This document shows, one piece after another, positions 15,684 to 26,515 of a stretch of DNA of 64,000 nucleotides. This stretch comes from Dehalogenimonas etheniformans (GTDB taxonomy: Bacteria > Chloroflexota > Dehalococcoidia > Dehalococcoidales > Dehalococcoidaceae). The translations under genes and the position numbers were made by a program. The stretch's first letter is position 1. Every line of letters starts with the position of its first letter. Where the stretch lies: the NCBI RefSeq assembly GCF_014672715.2, contig NZ_CP058566.2, positions 1,550,001-1,614,000 on the forward strand. Direction: 5' to 3'. The notes under the pieces are model-generated. The model was not told where the DNA came from. It saw only the letters and a program-made list of their open reading frames with translations, and made no database searches.

Positions 15684-16619
15684 ATGAAGTCCAAAGACTT
15701 TCTCTCCGTAACTGACCTCGCCGGCCATGAGATCCGCATGCTCCTGTCCGACGCCGCCAGCCTGAAAGCCCAGGGTTGGCAGACGACCCTCTCCGGCAAA
15801 ACCCTGGCTCTGCTATTCGAAAAACCCTCCCTTCGTACCCGCGTCAGCTTCGAACTGGCGATGAAACAACTCGGCGGCGAGGCTATCTACCTCTCCCCCG
15901 CCGAGGTCGGACTGGGCAAGCGCGAGTCCATCGCAGATGTCGCCCGCGTCCTGTCCCGCTTCGTCGACGCCATCGCCGTCCGCACCTTCGCCCAGAGCAC
16001 CCTCGAGGAACTGGCCCAGTGGGCTGGCGTGCCGGTGATCAACGCCTTGTCCGATGCCGAGCACCCCTGCCAGGCCCTCGCCGACCTCCTGACCATCTAT
16101 GAGCACAAGGGCGAGTTCCCCGGCCTGAAACTGGCATTCGTCGGCGACGGCAACAACGTCGCCGTGAGCTTGGCCCTGGCCGCCGCATCGGTCGGCTTGA
16201 ACTTCACCATCGCCACTCCGAAAGGGTATGAACTCCCCGGCGCCGCGATGAAACGGGCGCTCGACCGGGCCGCGGTGACCGAAAGCATCATCGAAGCCAC
16301 CTACGACCCGAATGGGGCCGTCCGTGACGCCGACATCATCTACACCGACAGTTGGACGTCAATGGGCCAGGAAGCTGAAGCCGAGATCCGGCGCAAAGCA
16401 TTCAATGGTTTCCAGGTCGACGATCAAATGGTCTCCCTGGCCAAGCCCGACGCCATCATCATGCATTGCCTGCCGGCCCACTACGGCGAAGAGGTCGCCG
16501 AGGGTCTCCTCAACAGCCCGCAATCAGTCGTTTTCGACCAGGCCGAGAACCGCCTCCACGTCCAGAAGGCGCTCCTCGCCGATATGCTGGGCGGTCTCTG
16601 TTTCCCCTGGCCTGGCTGA
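15684..16619 (+). CDS. argF: Ornithine carbamoyltransferase
   Basis: The 311-residue protein has the usual length. It shows the carbamoyl-phosphate motif FEKPSLRTRVSFE, the HPCQALADLLT motif, the SMGQE region (reading TDSWTSMGQEAE) and the catalytic Cys motif HCLPAHYGEEV. It makes citrulline from ornithine and carbamoyl phosphate in arginine synthesis. It heads a run of housekeeping genes (der, plsY, gpsA) on the same strand, 27 bp before der. Confidence 0.97.
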   Translation: MKSKDFLSVTDLAGHEIRMLLSDAASLKAQGWQTTLSGKTLALLFEKPSLRTRVSFELAMKQLGGEAIYLSPAEVGLGKRESIADVARVLSRFVDAIAVRTFAQSTLEELAQWAGVPVINALSDAEHPCQALADLLTIYEHKGEFPGLKLAFVGDGNNVAVSLALAAASVGLNFTIATPKGYELPGAAMKRALDRAAVTESIIEATYDPNGAVRDADIIYTDSWTSMGQEAEAEIRRKAFNGFQVDDQMVSLAKPDAIIMHCLPAHYGEEVAEGLLNSPQSVVFDQAENRLHVQKALLADMLGGLCFPWPG

Positions 16620-16646
16620 TTTGGCATTGGTATCGCGATTTAAAAG

Positions 16647-17960
16647 ATGAATAAATTACCTTCCGTTGCCATCGTCGGCCGCCAGAACGTCGGCAAGTCC
16701 ACCCTGCTCAATCGCCTGACCGGAAAACGCCAGGCCATTACCGAAGACCTGCCCGGCACCACCCGCGACCGGCTCTACATCCCCATGAACCATGCAGGCC
16801 GCGATTTCGAATTAGTCGATACCGGCGGTATGGAAAGCCTGCCGCAGGACACCATCGCCCGAGCAGTGAACGACCAGGTGCGCTCCGCCATGAAAGCCGC
16901 CTCGGTCGTCGTCTTTCTCGTCGACGCCCAGACTGGTATGGCGCCACTTGATCATGAAATCGCCGACGAGGTAAGAAAAAGCGGTAAACCGGTAGTGGTA
17001 GCCGTAAACAAAGCGGATAACGCCAGATTATCGTTGAACTCCGCCGAATTCCACTCTTTGGGCTTCGGCGAACCGATGCCGGTGTCCGCTTTCCATGGCC
17101 GTGGCGTCGAGGATCTGCTCGATCGCATCGTCGAACTCCTGCCGGAACCGGAAGCGATAACCGCCGCCCCTTCGAGGCTCCGCATAGCCATCGCCGGACG
17201 GGCCAATGTCGGCAAGTCATCGCTTTTGAATGCCCTGGTCGGCGAAGAGCGGGTGATAGTTTCTCCTGTTCCTGGGACAACAAGGGACTCTATAGATACA
17301 CCTATTGACACCGCCAGTGGTTCTGTGGTACTTATAGACACCGCTGGCATAAGGCGTCGGGGCAAGATCGAGCGCGGCGTCGAAGAATATAGTGTCATCC
17401 GTTCACTCAACGCCATTGATCGCGCCGACATTGTTTTAATTGTTTTAGATGCCAGCGAACCGGCGACCGCCCAGGACACCCACATCGCCGGATATGCCAA
17501 AGACCAGGGCCGGGGGTTAGTCCTTGTCGTCAACAAGATCGATCTCCTAGAAAATGTGGATATGACTGAATACGACCGTAACATGGCCGCCCGGTTCAAG
17601 TTCATCCCCTATGCCCAGCGCCTCTACGTTTCCGCCCGCACCGGCGACGGTGTCGACAGGGTTATTCCTGCCTCCTTTGAAATCCAATCTGAGCGTTGCA
17701 AGCGTATCCCTACCCCCGATCTGAACAGCCTGGTTCGCCAGGCGCTGGCCCGCCATGCCCCGCCGAGTATAGGCGGCAAGCTCTTGAAAGTCCTTTACGC
17801 CACTCAGGTGGGAGTCTGCCCGCCGGAGATTGTTTTCTTCGTCAACGACCCGAAGCTAGTCCATTTCTCTTTCGAGCGTTTCTTGGAGAACCGCCTCCGC
17901 GAGGTCTTCGGTTTCACCGGCACGCCGATCAAGTTCACGTTCAAATCCCGAGGTGAATAA
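16647..17960 (+). CDS. der: Ribosome biogenesis GTPase Der (EngA)
   Basis: This 437-residue protein has two tandem GTPase domains: the first with GRQNVGKSTLLN, DTGGM and NKAD, and the second (from about residue 175) with GRANVGKSSLLN, DTAGI and NKID. A C-terminal KH-like domain ends near FKSRGE. Der acts in 50S subunit assembly. The length and both G-domain sets are complete. It is 3 bp before plsY. Confidence 0.97.
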   Translation: MNKLPSVAIVGRQNVGKSTLLNRLTGKRQAITEDLPGTTRDRLYIPMNHAGRDFELVDTGGMESLPQDTIARAVNDQVRSAMKAASVVVFLVDAQTGMAPLDHEIADEVRKSGKPVVVAVNKADNARLSLNSAEFHSLGFGEPMPVSAFHGRGVEDLLDRIVELLPEPEAITAAPSRLRIAIAGRANVGKSSLLNALVGEERVIVSPVPGTTRDSIDTPIDTASGSVVLIDTAGIRRRGKIERGVEEYSVIRSLNAIDRADIVLIVLDASEPATAQDTHIAGYAKDQGRGLVLVVNKIDLLENVDMTEYDRNMAARFKFIPYAQRLYVSARTGDGVDRVIPASFEIQSERCKRIPTPDLNSLVRQALARHAPPSIGGKLLKVLYATQVGVCPPEIVFFVNDPKLVHFSFERFLENRLREVFGFTGTPIKFTFKSRGE

Positions 17961-17963
17961 ATT

Positions 17964-18614
17964 ATGTTAGTCATCGAGCTTTTGCTTGTTGCCATAACCT
18001 CTTACCTCATCGGCAGCATCCCTTTCGGTTATCTCATCGCCCGGCGTAAAGCCCATATCGACATCACCTCCATCGGCAGCGGGCGCATCGGGGCAACCAA
18101 TGTAATGCGCACCCTCGGGCGCAAAATGGCTATCCTGGTTGCCGGTCTGGACCTGCTCAAGGGTATTACAGCCGTTCTACTGGCCGGGGTTGTTATCGGC
18201 CATAATTACATCATGCTCGGCGATTACCATGTCGGCATCCTTACGGCACAGGTGATAGCAGCGTTGGCCGCGGTCACCGGTCACATTTTCCCCGTTTTTA
18301 ATCATTTCAAGGGAGGAAGAGGCGTCGCCACTTTCTTCGGTGGTTTCATCGCACTCTATCCCCTTGCCGCAATTTTCGGCGGCGAGGTCTTCATTATCGG
18401 TGCCGGTCTGACCGGTTTCGCCTCTCTTGGCAGCATCGCCGGGGTCGCCGGCGCCTACGCCGTCATGATCCCACTTTCGCTCCACTCCGGTCTCCCCATC
18501 GAATACCTCTTCTATTCTCTCATCGGCTCAACGATCATCGTCATCATGCATCGCGACAACATCCAGCGACTTATTGCCGGCAAAGAGCGCCGCTTCACCG
18601 AAAAAGCCAACTGA
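17964..18614 (+). CDS. plsY: Glycerol-3-phosphate acyltransferase (acyl-phosphate dependent)
   Basis: The 216-residue multi-helix membrane protein carries the three PlsY motifs: IGSIPFGYLIAR, then SIGSGRIGATNVMRTLG, and HIFPVFNHFKGGRGVATFFG. It transfers the acyl group from acyl-phosphate to glycerol-3-phosphate, making lysophosphatidate. The substrate is supplied by GpsA, encoded just downstream. A more divergent paralogue lies at 27944-28627. Confidence 0.96.
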   Translation: MLVIELLLVAITSYLIGSIPFGYLIARRKAHIDITSIGSGRIGATNVMRTLGRKMAILVAGLDLLKGITAVLLAGVVIGHNYIMLGDYHVGILTAQVIAALAAVTGHIFPVFNHFKGGRGVATFFGGFIALYPLAAIFGGEVFIIGAGLTGFASLGSIAGVAGAYAVMIPLSLHSGLPIEYLFYSLIGSTIIVIMHRDNIQRLIAGKERRFTEKAN

Positions 18615-18658
18615 ATGACCCTATTTAAGGCCGAAAACGCGATACTGGCGGTCATTTA

Positions 18659-19726
18659 ATGCCTAAAGTTGCAATTGTCGGCGCTACCACATGGGGCATA
18701 ACCCTTGCTGCTGTGCTTGCCCGCAAGGACGGCGATCTCCGGATACTTACCCGGACCGAGGAAGAAGCCAGCCTCACTCGGAAAAGTGTTTTCAAAACCC
18801 CCCGCCTGCCCGAAGGTTTTATCCTGCCTCCCGGCATCACCGTCACCGCCGATGTTCCCGCAGCTCTGAAAGACGCCGATGCGGTGATCATGGCGGTTCC
18901 CTCCCAGGCGATGAGACTCAACACCCGGCAGGTCGCGCCTTATTTTGGAAAACGGACGCTCATCATCAGCGCCGGAAAAGGCCTCGAGATCGAGACCGGC
19001 AAGCGCATGTCCGAGGTCATCGCCGACGAGACCCGCAAGGAACACCACTCAAACATCTGCGTCCTCTCCGGGCCGAACCTGGCTTGGGAAATCCTGGCCG
19101 GCAGACCCGCGGTCACCGTTATCGCCGCTGAGAAAGAGACCCGCGCGCGGCGCGGCGTAAGGCTGGTGACCGTGCCGAACTTCTGTGCCTTCACCAACAC
19201 GGATGTCGTGGGTGTGGAACTGGGCGGCGCTCTCAAGAACATCATTGCTCTTGGGGCCGGCATCGTTGATGGGCTGGGCTACGGCGATAACACCAAAGCG
19301 GCTTTGCTGACACGGGGATTGACCGAGATAACCGCCCTGGCAACGGCGTTGGGCGCCAACCCGCTGACCCTGGCAGGCCTTGCCGGACAGGGTGACTTGA
19401 TCGCTACCTGTTCCAGCAAGCTTTCGCGCAACCATCAGGTCGGCGAGAGACTTACCCGGGGTGAACCGCTTAAGGACATCCAGGAACACATGAACGGTAT
19501 CGCGGAAGGCGTATCCACAACCCTGGTGGCCTGGAACCTGGCCCAAAAACTGGGTATCGAGATGCCCATCACCGACCGGCTTTACCGCGTGTTGTACCAG
19601 GGCGAAGACGTTCGTGTAGCCGTTAAGGAACTGATGGTGGTGACCGCCTCCCACGAGTTGGCGGGACGCAAGTGGGGTCTGTTCAGCCTCTTCCGAAGGC
19701 GCAAGACCCCCGAGGCGATTTCGTAA
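18659..19726 (+). CDS. gpsA: Glycerol-3-phosphate dehydrogenase [NAD(P)+]
   Basis: The 355-residue protein has an N-terminal Rossmann fold (VAIVGATTWGITLAAVLAR). The middle Gly of the usual GxGxxG is Thr here, as GATTWG. Further motifs are SGPNLAWEI, the catalytic Lys region VELGGALKNIIALGAGI and the DNTKAAL loop, with a TCSSKLSRNHQVG motif further on. It reduces dihydroxyacetone phosphate to glycerol-3-phosphate for phospholipid synthesis, feeding PlsY. The unusual dinucleotide motif is probably lineage-specific rather than damaging, since all else is intact. Confidence 0.95.
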   Translation: MPKVAIVGATTWGITLAAVLARKDGDLRILTRTEEEASLTRKSVFKTPRLPEGFILPPGITVTADVPAALKDADAVIMAVPSQAMRLNTRQVAPYFGKRTLIISAGKGLEIETGKRMSEVIADETRKEHHSNICVLSGPNLAWEILAGRPAVTVIAAEKETRARRGVRLVTVPNFCAFTNTDVVGVELGGALKNIIALGAGIVDGLGYGDNTKAALLTRGLTEITALATALGANPLTLAGLAGQGDLIATCSSKLSRNHQVGERLTRGEPLKDIQEHMNGIAEGVSTTLVAWNLAQKLGIEMPITDRLYRVLYQGEDVRVAVKELMVVTASHELAGRKWGLFSLFRRRKTPEAIS

Positions 19727-19744
19727 ATTTTCTAAAATTGGCAG

Positions 19745-20848
19745 CTATTCTTCGGCAGATGAGTCAGTCTGCGTACCGAGGCTCTTGCCCAGTTCTTCTA
19801 GAAGCTGCTTCTGCTTTTTGTTGAGCTTTTCCGGGGTTACCACCTTCACCTCGACCCATTCATCACCAAACACTGACGGTCGGTTGACCTGGGGCATGCC
19901 TTTTCCCTTGACACGCAACACCTTGCCGCTCTGCGTGCCCGCCGGTACCTTCAACTTTGAAGGGCCGTACAATGTTGGGACGTCGAGCTCGACGCCGAGC
20001 GCCGCCTGGGCGAAATTCAAGGGTAATTCGTAAACTACGTTATCCCCGTCGCGGCGGAATAGCTTGTGGGCGGCGACCGAAGGAGTAATGTACAAATCAC
20101 CGGCACCGCCGTTCCGATCACCCATGTTCCCGGCTCCGGAAATCCGGATCTGATTACCGTTATCGATGCCTGCGGGAATTTTAACTTTTATCGTCCTGGA
20201 CGCCCTGATACGGCCGGAACCTTTGCAGGTGGGACACGGGTCGCTAATGGTTTGACCCTCGCCGCGGCAGCGGGGACAGGTCACTACGTTGGTGAACCGC
20301 CCGAAAACACTGCGCTGGACCTGGTAGACCTTACCCTGGCCGCCGCATTCGGGGCATTTGGTGGGAGTGGTGCCTTCTTTGGCGCCGGTACCCTTGCAGG
20401 TTTCGCAGGCCTCGATACGCTGGACGTTGACCTCTTTTTCGACACCCGTCGAGGCTTCCTCAAGGGTGATGTTGATCTTGTAGTTCAGGTCTGAGCCGCG
20501 GCGCGGTCCCTGTCCGCCCTGACCACCCATGCCCCCGAAAAAGGTCTCGAAAATTTCGCCCAGACCGCCGAAACCGGCAAAGTCCTCAAAACCGCCGGTT
20601 CCTCCACCAAACGGACCGCCGGCAGCCCCGGCATGACCGAAGCGGTCATAAGCGGCACGCTTGTTGGTATCGGAAAGCACGGAGTACGCCTCGTTGATCT
20701 CCTTAAATTTGGCTTCGGCATCCGCCTCTTTGTTACGGTCGGGATGGTACTGGAAAGCGAGCTTGCGGAAGGCTTTTTTTAAATCATCGTCGGTGCAGGT
20801 CCGGGCTACGCCGAGCACCTCGTAGTAATCTCGTTTTGCTGTCGCCAT
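19745..20848 (-). CDS. dnaJ: Chaperone protein DnaJ (Hsp40)
   Basis: The ~367-residue protein has a J domain with the HPD motif ([12 protein letters not shown]), a Gly/Phe-rich linker ([20 protein letters not shown]), four CxxCxGxG zinc repeats ([32 protein letters not shown]) and the C-terminal substrate-binding domain. It stimulates the DnaK ATPase. I use the ATG at 20848; a TTG two codons earlier is possible. No dnaK or grpE is in the window. It converges with gpsA. Confidence 0.96.
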   Translation of the reverse strand: MATAKRDYYEVLGVARTCTDDDLKKAFRKLAFQYHPDRNKEADAEAKFKEINEAYSVLSDTNKRAAYDRFGHAGAAGGPFGGGTGGFEDFAGFGGLGEIFETFFGGMGGQGGQGPRRGSDLNYKINITLEEASTGVEKEVNVQRIEACETCKGTGAKEGTTPTKCPECGGQGKVYQVQRSVFGRFTNVVTCPRCRGEGQTISDPCPTCKGSGRIRASRTIKVKIPAGIDNGNQIRISGAGNMGDRNGGAGDLYITPSVAAHKLFRRDGDNVVYELPLNFAQAALGVELDVPTLYGPSKLKVPAGTQSGKVLRVKGKGMPQVNRPSVFGDEWVEVKVVTPEKLNKKQKQLLEELGKSLGTQTDSSAEE

Positions 20849-21007
20849 GGTCAACCTCGTTGAATAATTAGACTAACGTATCATTCTATCGCAAATCAGG
20901 TAAAAACGCCATTCCCAATCGTAAGCGGCGCCGGAAACCGCGCCGCATTCCCAGAACGAAACAGGTTTCAGCCCGGATCTAAACCGGACGGTATGGCTCT
21001 TAAAACG

Positions 21008-21577
21008 TCAGCCTTTGATCTCGTTGCCTACGCTAAAAGCCTTGGCGACGACTTTGCCGAGGTCCAGGTATTGCGATTGACCGGTGATGTAAACGATCGG
21101 GTCTATCTTTGACACATCAGCCCGACCGTTGGTCAGGCATTCTTCGGAGATATGGCATTCGGTGATGCGGCCGATGACTAGCACGTGACTCCCGAGCTCA
21201 ACTATCTGGTACAAAACGCACTCCAGGTTGACCGGACACGATTCGATAAGGGGCGCGCCGCTTTGCTGCCCGAAGAAGACTTTAAAGCCACATTTGGCTG
21301 TCTTGTCGGCTTTAGAGCCGGAGACTATTCCGCAATAGTCAGTTTCCCGGACGAGTTTGGTATTCGGAATATTGACCGAGAAGCTCTTGTTTTCGTTTAT
21401 TCCCTTGAGGGTGTAGCGGGTCGGCCGTATAGCCACGGACACCATGGCGGGTTCTCCGCAGGCGACACCGCCCCAGACCGCCGTCATGAAGTTAGGTTTA
21501 CCCGCCACCATACTGCCGACCAGCAAGGTGGGCATGGGATAAATGAGAGCCTGAGGCCCTAGTTTAAGTTTGGCCAT
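21008..21577 (-). CDS. Flavin reductase-like FMN-binding protein (flavoredoxin type)
   Basis: The 189-residue protein has the flavin-reductase split-barrel pattern: PTLLVGSMVAGKPNFMTAVW, then MVSVAIRPTRYTLKGI and SFSVNIPNTKLVRETDYCGI, with HVLVIGRI near residue 135. Relatives bind FMN and act as flavin reductases or small electron carriers in anaerobes. It lies 23 bp downstream of an NAD(P)H:FMN reductase-like gene, so the two may pass electrons to each other. The physiological partner is unknown. Confidence 0.85.
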   Translation of the reverse strand: MAKLKLGPQALIYPMPTLLVGSMVAGKPNFMTAVWGGVACGEPAMVSVAIRPTRYTLKGINENKSFSVNIPNTKLVRETDYCGIVSGSKADKTAKCGFKVFFGQQSGAPLIESCPVNLECVLYQIVELGSHVLVIGRITECHISEECLTNGRADVSKIDPIVYITGQSQYLDLGKVVAKAFSVGNEIKG

Positions 21578-21600
21578 ATCACTCCTTGGAAATTCCGCGG

Positions 21601-22170
21601 CTATTGTACCAGCTTGCGACCCGCCTCGAAAGCCTGTTCCATTGCGCCAGGAACATTCTTGATCGCTCCGGCTTCATCGACATCGGCAAAAAGGAGTTCG
21701 CCGGCGTATCCAATATCGAGAACCACGAAGAGCGCCTTTACCGTCGCCCTGGCCGGTTCGAACATGGTCTGCCCTTTACGGCCGCCGACGCAGATAAAGA
21801 ACCCTTTTCTTCGTTTAACCGGTTCGATCGGCGCCAGTTTCAACTGGTATTTGCGTGCCCAGAGGCATTGGCAGCGATCTATGGCTGCCTTGAGCTGAGC
21901 GGTCACCGACATGAAGTGTAGCGGGGATGCGACGACGATGATATCCGCGGCGGATAGAGCGTCGTAAATGAGCTCCATATCGTCATTGATCTTGCACTGC
22001 CCGGTGCGTGAGCAATAATCGCAGTGCAGGCAACCAGAGATGTTGAGTTCGGCAACCTCGATTAGGCGGGTATTAGCCCCGGCTTCCCGGGCGCCTCGCA
22101 GAAATTCGTAAAGGAGGTGCTCCGTATTGCCGCCCATCCGGGGGCTTCCGGACAGGCCGAGGACGTTCAC
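21601..22170 (-). CDS. Flavodoxin-fold NADPH-dependent FMN reductase family protein
   Basis: The 189-residue protein has an N-terminal FMN phosphate loop LGLSGSPRMGGNTEHLL and a Cys cluster CLHCDYCSRTGQC (about residues 50-62), typical of iron-sulfur flavoprotein-like NAD(P)H reductases. The SPLHFMSVTAQLKAAIDR flavin-ring loop follows. It overlaps ybeY by 4 bp and is followed by a flavoredoxin-like gene, making a small redox operon. Confidence 0.88.
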   Translation of the reverse strand: MNVLGLSGSPRMGGNTEHLLYEFLRGAREAGANTRLIEVAELNISGCLHCDYCSRTGQCKINDDMELIYDALSAADIIVVASPLHFMSVTAQLKAAIDRCQCLWARKYQLKLAPIEPVKRRKGFFICVGGRKGQTMFEPARATVKALFVVLDIGYAGELLFADVDEAGAIKNVPGAMEQAFEAGRKLVQ

Positions 22171-22652
22171 GAAAGTTCAGACTCCAGGGTTTTCAAGATC
22201 TGTAACTCTCGGTCTTCCATGATGACGGCATCGGCTTCAACCTCGTGGTCGAAACCCAGCAGGTGCATGATGCCATGGATGAGCAACCGCGCCAGCTCTT
22301 TTTTGAGGGAATGACCGTATTCCACCGCCTGGATCTCGGCTTGCGGCAGAGAGATGACCACCTCTCCCAGGTTGATGCCGCTATTCGCAACGATAGGGAA
22401 ATCCGGATGCGTCGTGGCATCCGCAGAGGCTTCTTTCACAAAAAAAGAGAAGGAAAGGACATCCGTCGGGCAGTCTTTGCTCCGGTACACCCGGTTAAGT
22501 TCCCTGATCTTATCCTGCCCTGTGATGTAGATACCGACTTCGGAAGAAGCCTCGGCGCACTGGGCGATAAGGATGCGGCGGGCTATTCCCCTAAGCCACG
22601 GTACGGAAAGGGCTTTCTTGAATTCTTTATCTATGGTTATGTCAATTCTCAT
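22167..22652 (-). CDS. ybeY: Endoribonuclease YbeY
   Basis: The ~161-residue protein carries the zinc motif HGIMHLLGFDHE (HxxxHxxxxxH) and the upstream CPTDVLSFSFF segment (normally CPTDVLSFP). YbeY acts in 16S rRNA maturation and ribosome quality control. I start at the ATG at 22652, giving RIDITIDKEFK; an ATG at 22694 adds 14 residues without family likeness. It heads a minus-strand operon with the two flavoprotein genes. Confidence 0.93.
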   Translation of the reverse strand: MRIDITIDKEFKKALSVPWLRGIARRILIAQCAEASSEVGIYITGQDKIRELNRVYRSKDCPTDVLSFSFFVKEASADATTHPDFPIVANSGINLGEVVISLPQAEIQAVEYGHSLKKELARLLIHGIMHLLGFDHEVEADAVIMEDRELQILKTLESELS

Positions 22653-22705
22653 ATCAAAAACAATTATAGCGTAACGGCTGGAAGCTGTCAGCATTCACCA
22701 TTCCT

Positions 22706-22766
22706 CCGTTCATGGTTTCCTTCGGCCCTGCTCCACGATTGAAGTCGGAGTAAACACCACGAACGG
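22706..22766. repeat. Dispersed REP-like palindrome, copy 3
   Basis: It begins CCGTTCATGG and ends CACCACGAACGG, the inverse orientation of copies 1, 2 and 5, with a longer central part. Confidence 0.65.
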
Positions 22767-23139
22767 ACACTTGAACTTGTCGAAGCCCGAGATGCGCTTT
22801 TAGAGCAATTGGCGTTTGCGCGAAGGCCGAAGAACCCTTGAGATCAGGCTCAGGGCAGGCTAGTCCTTTCCGCTGAAGGACTCTTCGCTACGACGCGGGA
22901 GTGGATTCCCACATCGGCCAAAAAAGGACACCCGCGTTTTCGCCTAGAATGATAGCCTTTGTAGGCAAAGACAGACGGAGGTAACCATTAGGAAAACATA
23001 TTTCTTAGCAACCACCCAACGAGAAAACGTTGGTGATCCGATTACTATTATTAATTAACACTTTGACATCCGGTAATTCAGATGCTACTTTATCACAAAC
23101 CCTCGGAAGCAACACCTACTTGGTAAGCAGACACACTAG
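22767..23139 (+). promoter_or_regulatory. Upstream region and promoter of the hybrid kinase gene
   Basis: No gene is seen here. Degenerate repeat pieces (CTTGTCGAAG at 22776, CTCAGGGCAGGCTAG at 22848) occupy the first part. Near the kinase, TTGACA at 23063-23068 and TACTTT at 23086-23091 are exactly 17 bp apart, with TG before the -10, giving a good sigma-70 promoter ~50 bp before the kinase start. Confidence 0.5.
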
Positions 23140-26100
23140 ATGACGGGATACACCGGCAAAGACTTCAACCTGCTGTTCTCCAAAATGAGCGAGGGAGTAG
23201 CCATCCATGAGCTCATCTTTGACAGCGACGGAAAGCCGATCGATTACCGCATCCTGGACGTGAATCCAAGTTTCGAAACCTTCACCAGAATCCCAAAAAA
23301 TAAGGCGGCCGGCGCCAGGGCTTCTGAGATTTACGGCACCGGAACCGCTCCCTTCCTGGAAATCTACTCAAGGGTCTCATCTTCAGGCAAACCAGAATCT
23401 TTCGAAACCTATTTTCCGCCCATGGAAAAGTATTTTTCGATTTCGGTCGTCTCCATGCATCCCGGAATATTCGCGACCATTTTCAGCGACATTACTGAAC
23501 ACAAGAAGGCATCGAACCGCACGGAGCAGTTGAACCAGTTCCTCCTGGCACTGCGAAACGTCAACCAGCTAATCACCCATGTAAAGCGAGATCCGCAACA
23601 CCTGATCGACGAGATCACCCGGACACTCATCCAGAGCTGCAACTACTCACACGTCTGGATCGTCCTCCTGAACCTGGACCGACAAGCGACAGCCGTGACC
23701 TCATCCAGTCCCTCGGAATATTGGGACAAACTGAACCGGGAATTCAAAAAGAAAAATATTCCTCCCTGCGCGAAAGACGCCATAGAAAAAGGCAAAACTG
23801 TAGTTGTCAGCGCCATTTCGGACTACTGCTCCAATTGCCCCCTGGCGAGGGGCGAGATCACCAAGCTCGTTGCCCCGCTAATTCACGATAACAAACTCCG
23901 GGGCGTTATCACCATCGACATGACCCCGTGCGCTTTGATCGGCGAAGAGGAATTGAGCCTCTTCGATGAAATGGCCGGAGACATCGCCTTCGCCTTGAGC
24001 GACATCGAAATGGAAGAAGCCCGGATCAAAACCGAAAAAGCCCTGGCCGAGTCCGAAATCAGGTACCGCTCGCTTTTCGATAACAGTAACGATGCGATTT
24101 ATGTCCACCTTGAAGGCGTCACCGGCCGGTTCATCGACGTGAACGATAGGGCGTGCCAATTGCTGGGCTACAGCCGTGAAGAAATGCTGGAGATGAGCCC
24201 AAGTGATATCGATGACCCCGAGTACTCCAAACAATTAGCGGAAAAGTCAGACCAACTCCTTAAAAACGGTCACGGCGTCATTGAAATGGTACACATAGCC
24301 AAGGACGGTAGGCGCATTCCCGTGGAACTAAGCACAGGACCCTTGACCATTGGCGGACTCTCTCTCCAGTTGACGATTGCCAGAGATCTTACCGAACGTA
24401 AAAAAACCGAAGCCGAACTAATCCGTTTTAACAAACTGTACGACGTACTTAGCCAGGTGAACCAGGAAGTTATCCGGGCTAAGAACAATGACAGTTTCCT
24501 GAGCGCGACCTGCAAAATAATTGCCGAACGCGGCGGTTTCGCCCTGGCGTGGGTCGGAAAGTTTGAGCCAATCAACAAAGCGATAACACCAGTCGCTTCC
24601 AGCGGTCAAGCCGCAAGTTATTTAGATGGTATCGAAGTCACCGTGGAAGATTCACCGAAAGGAATCGGCCCCATCGGAATGAGCATTCGCCAAAATGCTC
24701 CTTACATCATCGAAAACTTCATGACCGATGCCAGCACAGCTCACTGGAAAGACCGCGCCCAACCTTTCCAATTCGGAGGCGTGGGCGCCTTTCCGATTCT
24801 CGTCAACGGAGAAATCTGGGGCGTTCTGGGAGTATATTCATCTGCGATCGGCTACTTCGGCGACAAAGAAGCCGAACTTCTTGAAGAAACAGCCGGAGAC
24901 ATCGGCTTCGCACTTCATAACATCGATAAAGAACGAAATCGAATCGCAGCGGAATTAAGAATCCAGGCCGCCGCGGATGAATGGTTGACCACATTCGATT
25001 CGATCAAGGATATGGTTGCCATCGTAGACAGAGATCACATCATCAGACGGGTAAACAGAGCTTTTACAGAAGCGCTTAAAACTGGACCTGGAGATTTGCT
25101 TGGCAAGCATTGCTTTGAGGTTGTCCACTGCATGAACCAGCCCCACCCATCGTGCCCTCATGCCAGAACCCTGATTTCTCGAAAGGCTGAATCCAGCGAA
25201 TATTTCGACAAAAGATTGAAAAAATGGGTCGAAGCCAGTTCCTCGCCGATCTTCGATGACGACGGGATTCTGGTCGGTTCGGTCCACATCATCAAGGATA
25301 TCTCAGCCCGCAAACGAGAGGAACAAGAAAAGCTACTTCTCAGAGACAAAGCGGAGATCGCCAGCCGCCTGGCGACGGTAGGCGAAATGGCAGCGGGCAT
25401 CGCCCATGAGATCATAACCCCTTGACCGGCGTTATCGGATTCTCAGAGATGCTGATGGAGCAGGAAGTTGCTCCGGAAATCAAAGAACAGCTCCAGATAA
25501 TCAACGATGGCAGCAAGCGGGTCAAAGACATTGTCAAGCGCATGCTGACGTTCGCCCGCCAGGCAAAGCCGATGAAAAGCCGGATCGACATCCACGAACT
25601 GATCGAGAATACACTGGAAATCCGCGGTTACGTCCTCAAGACCGCGAATATCGAAGTCACCAGGCATTACGGTGAGGATCTGCCGTGGATCACCGTCGAT
25701 CCAGGCCAATTGCAGCAGGTGTTTCTGAACCTGATCGTCAACGCCGAATACGCCATGAAACAAAACCAGGGCTTCAAGGGGGTATTGACCATCAGTACCC
25801 GAAAAGCAGCCGACAAAATGATCCTATCCTTCAGCGACAACGGCTGCGGGATGTCCAGGGAAACCATAGGCAAGCTCTTCCAACCGTTCTTCACCACCAA
25901 AAATCCGGGCGAGGGCACGGGGCTGGGGTTGAGCGTATCGCGTTCGATCATCCTGGAACACGGCGGTGAGATCACGGTTGAAAGCCGGCCCGGATCGGGC
26001 AGCACATTCACCATCGAACTTCCAATCAGCGCTGAACCTGAGGTAATAGAAGAGACAGACCCGGATAATTCAGGCATTCCGGTTTCCAACGTAAAAGCGC

Positions 26101-26461
26101 GGGTAATGGTTATCGATGACGAACCGGCGGTTAGATCGCTCATAGAAAAGTGCTGATGCGAGAAGGTCACTCCGTCCTAACTATTGAGGATCCGGGCGAC
26201 GTCCTTGGGATTCTAATGAATGACGCCTTTGATATAATCCTGCTTGATATCAGGTTACCGGGTATCAGCGGAATCGATCTATATGGAGACATAGTCCTGA
26301 TCCACCCGAAACTAAAGGAACGGGTCATTTTTATCACAGGCGACACCGCAGATGCCAACGTGAGAGAATTTATCGCGAGTCACCACGCGAATTGGATAAC
26401 CAAACCCTTTGACCGCAGTACTTTCCTGAAGAAATTCAACGAAGTGCTGCTGAGAAAATGA
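23140..26461 (+). pseudogene. Hybrid sensor histidine kinase with two single-base frameshifts
   Basis: Read through both frameshifts, this is a ~1,105-residue sensor: PAS (1-125), GAF (~135-290), PAS (~305-425), GAF (~430-600), PAS with a CMNQPHPSCPH motif (~610-720), HisKA, HATPase (DNGCG, GEGTGLGLSV) and a C-terminal receiver (VMVIDDE, ILLDIR, ITGD, TKPF). The phospho-acceptor motif reads AHEI then shifts: GAGATCATAACCCC lacks one A compared with an HEINNP-coding sequence (near 25413). A second one-base loss at ~26150 (AAGTGCTG for AAGGTGCTG) splits the receiver. Each remaining frame is intact to the base. It is a recent pseudogene, a sequencing error, or less likely recoded. Confidence 0.85.
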
Positions 26462-26515
26462 CCCGACAGCCTTCAGCTATCAGCTTTCAACCTTTTATCA
26501 CGCAAAAACCGACAG

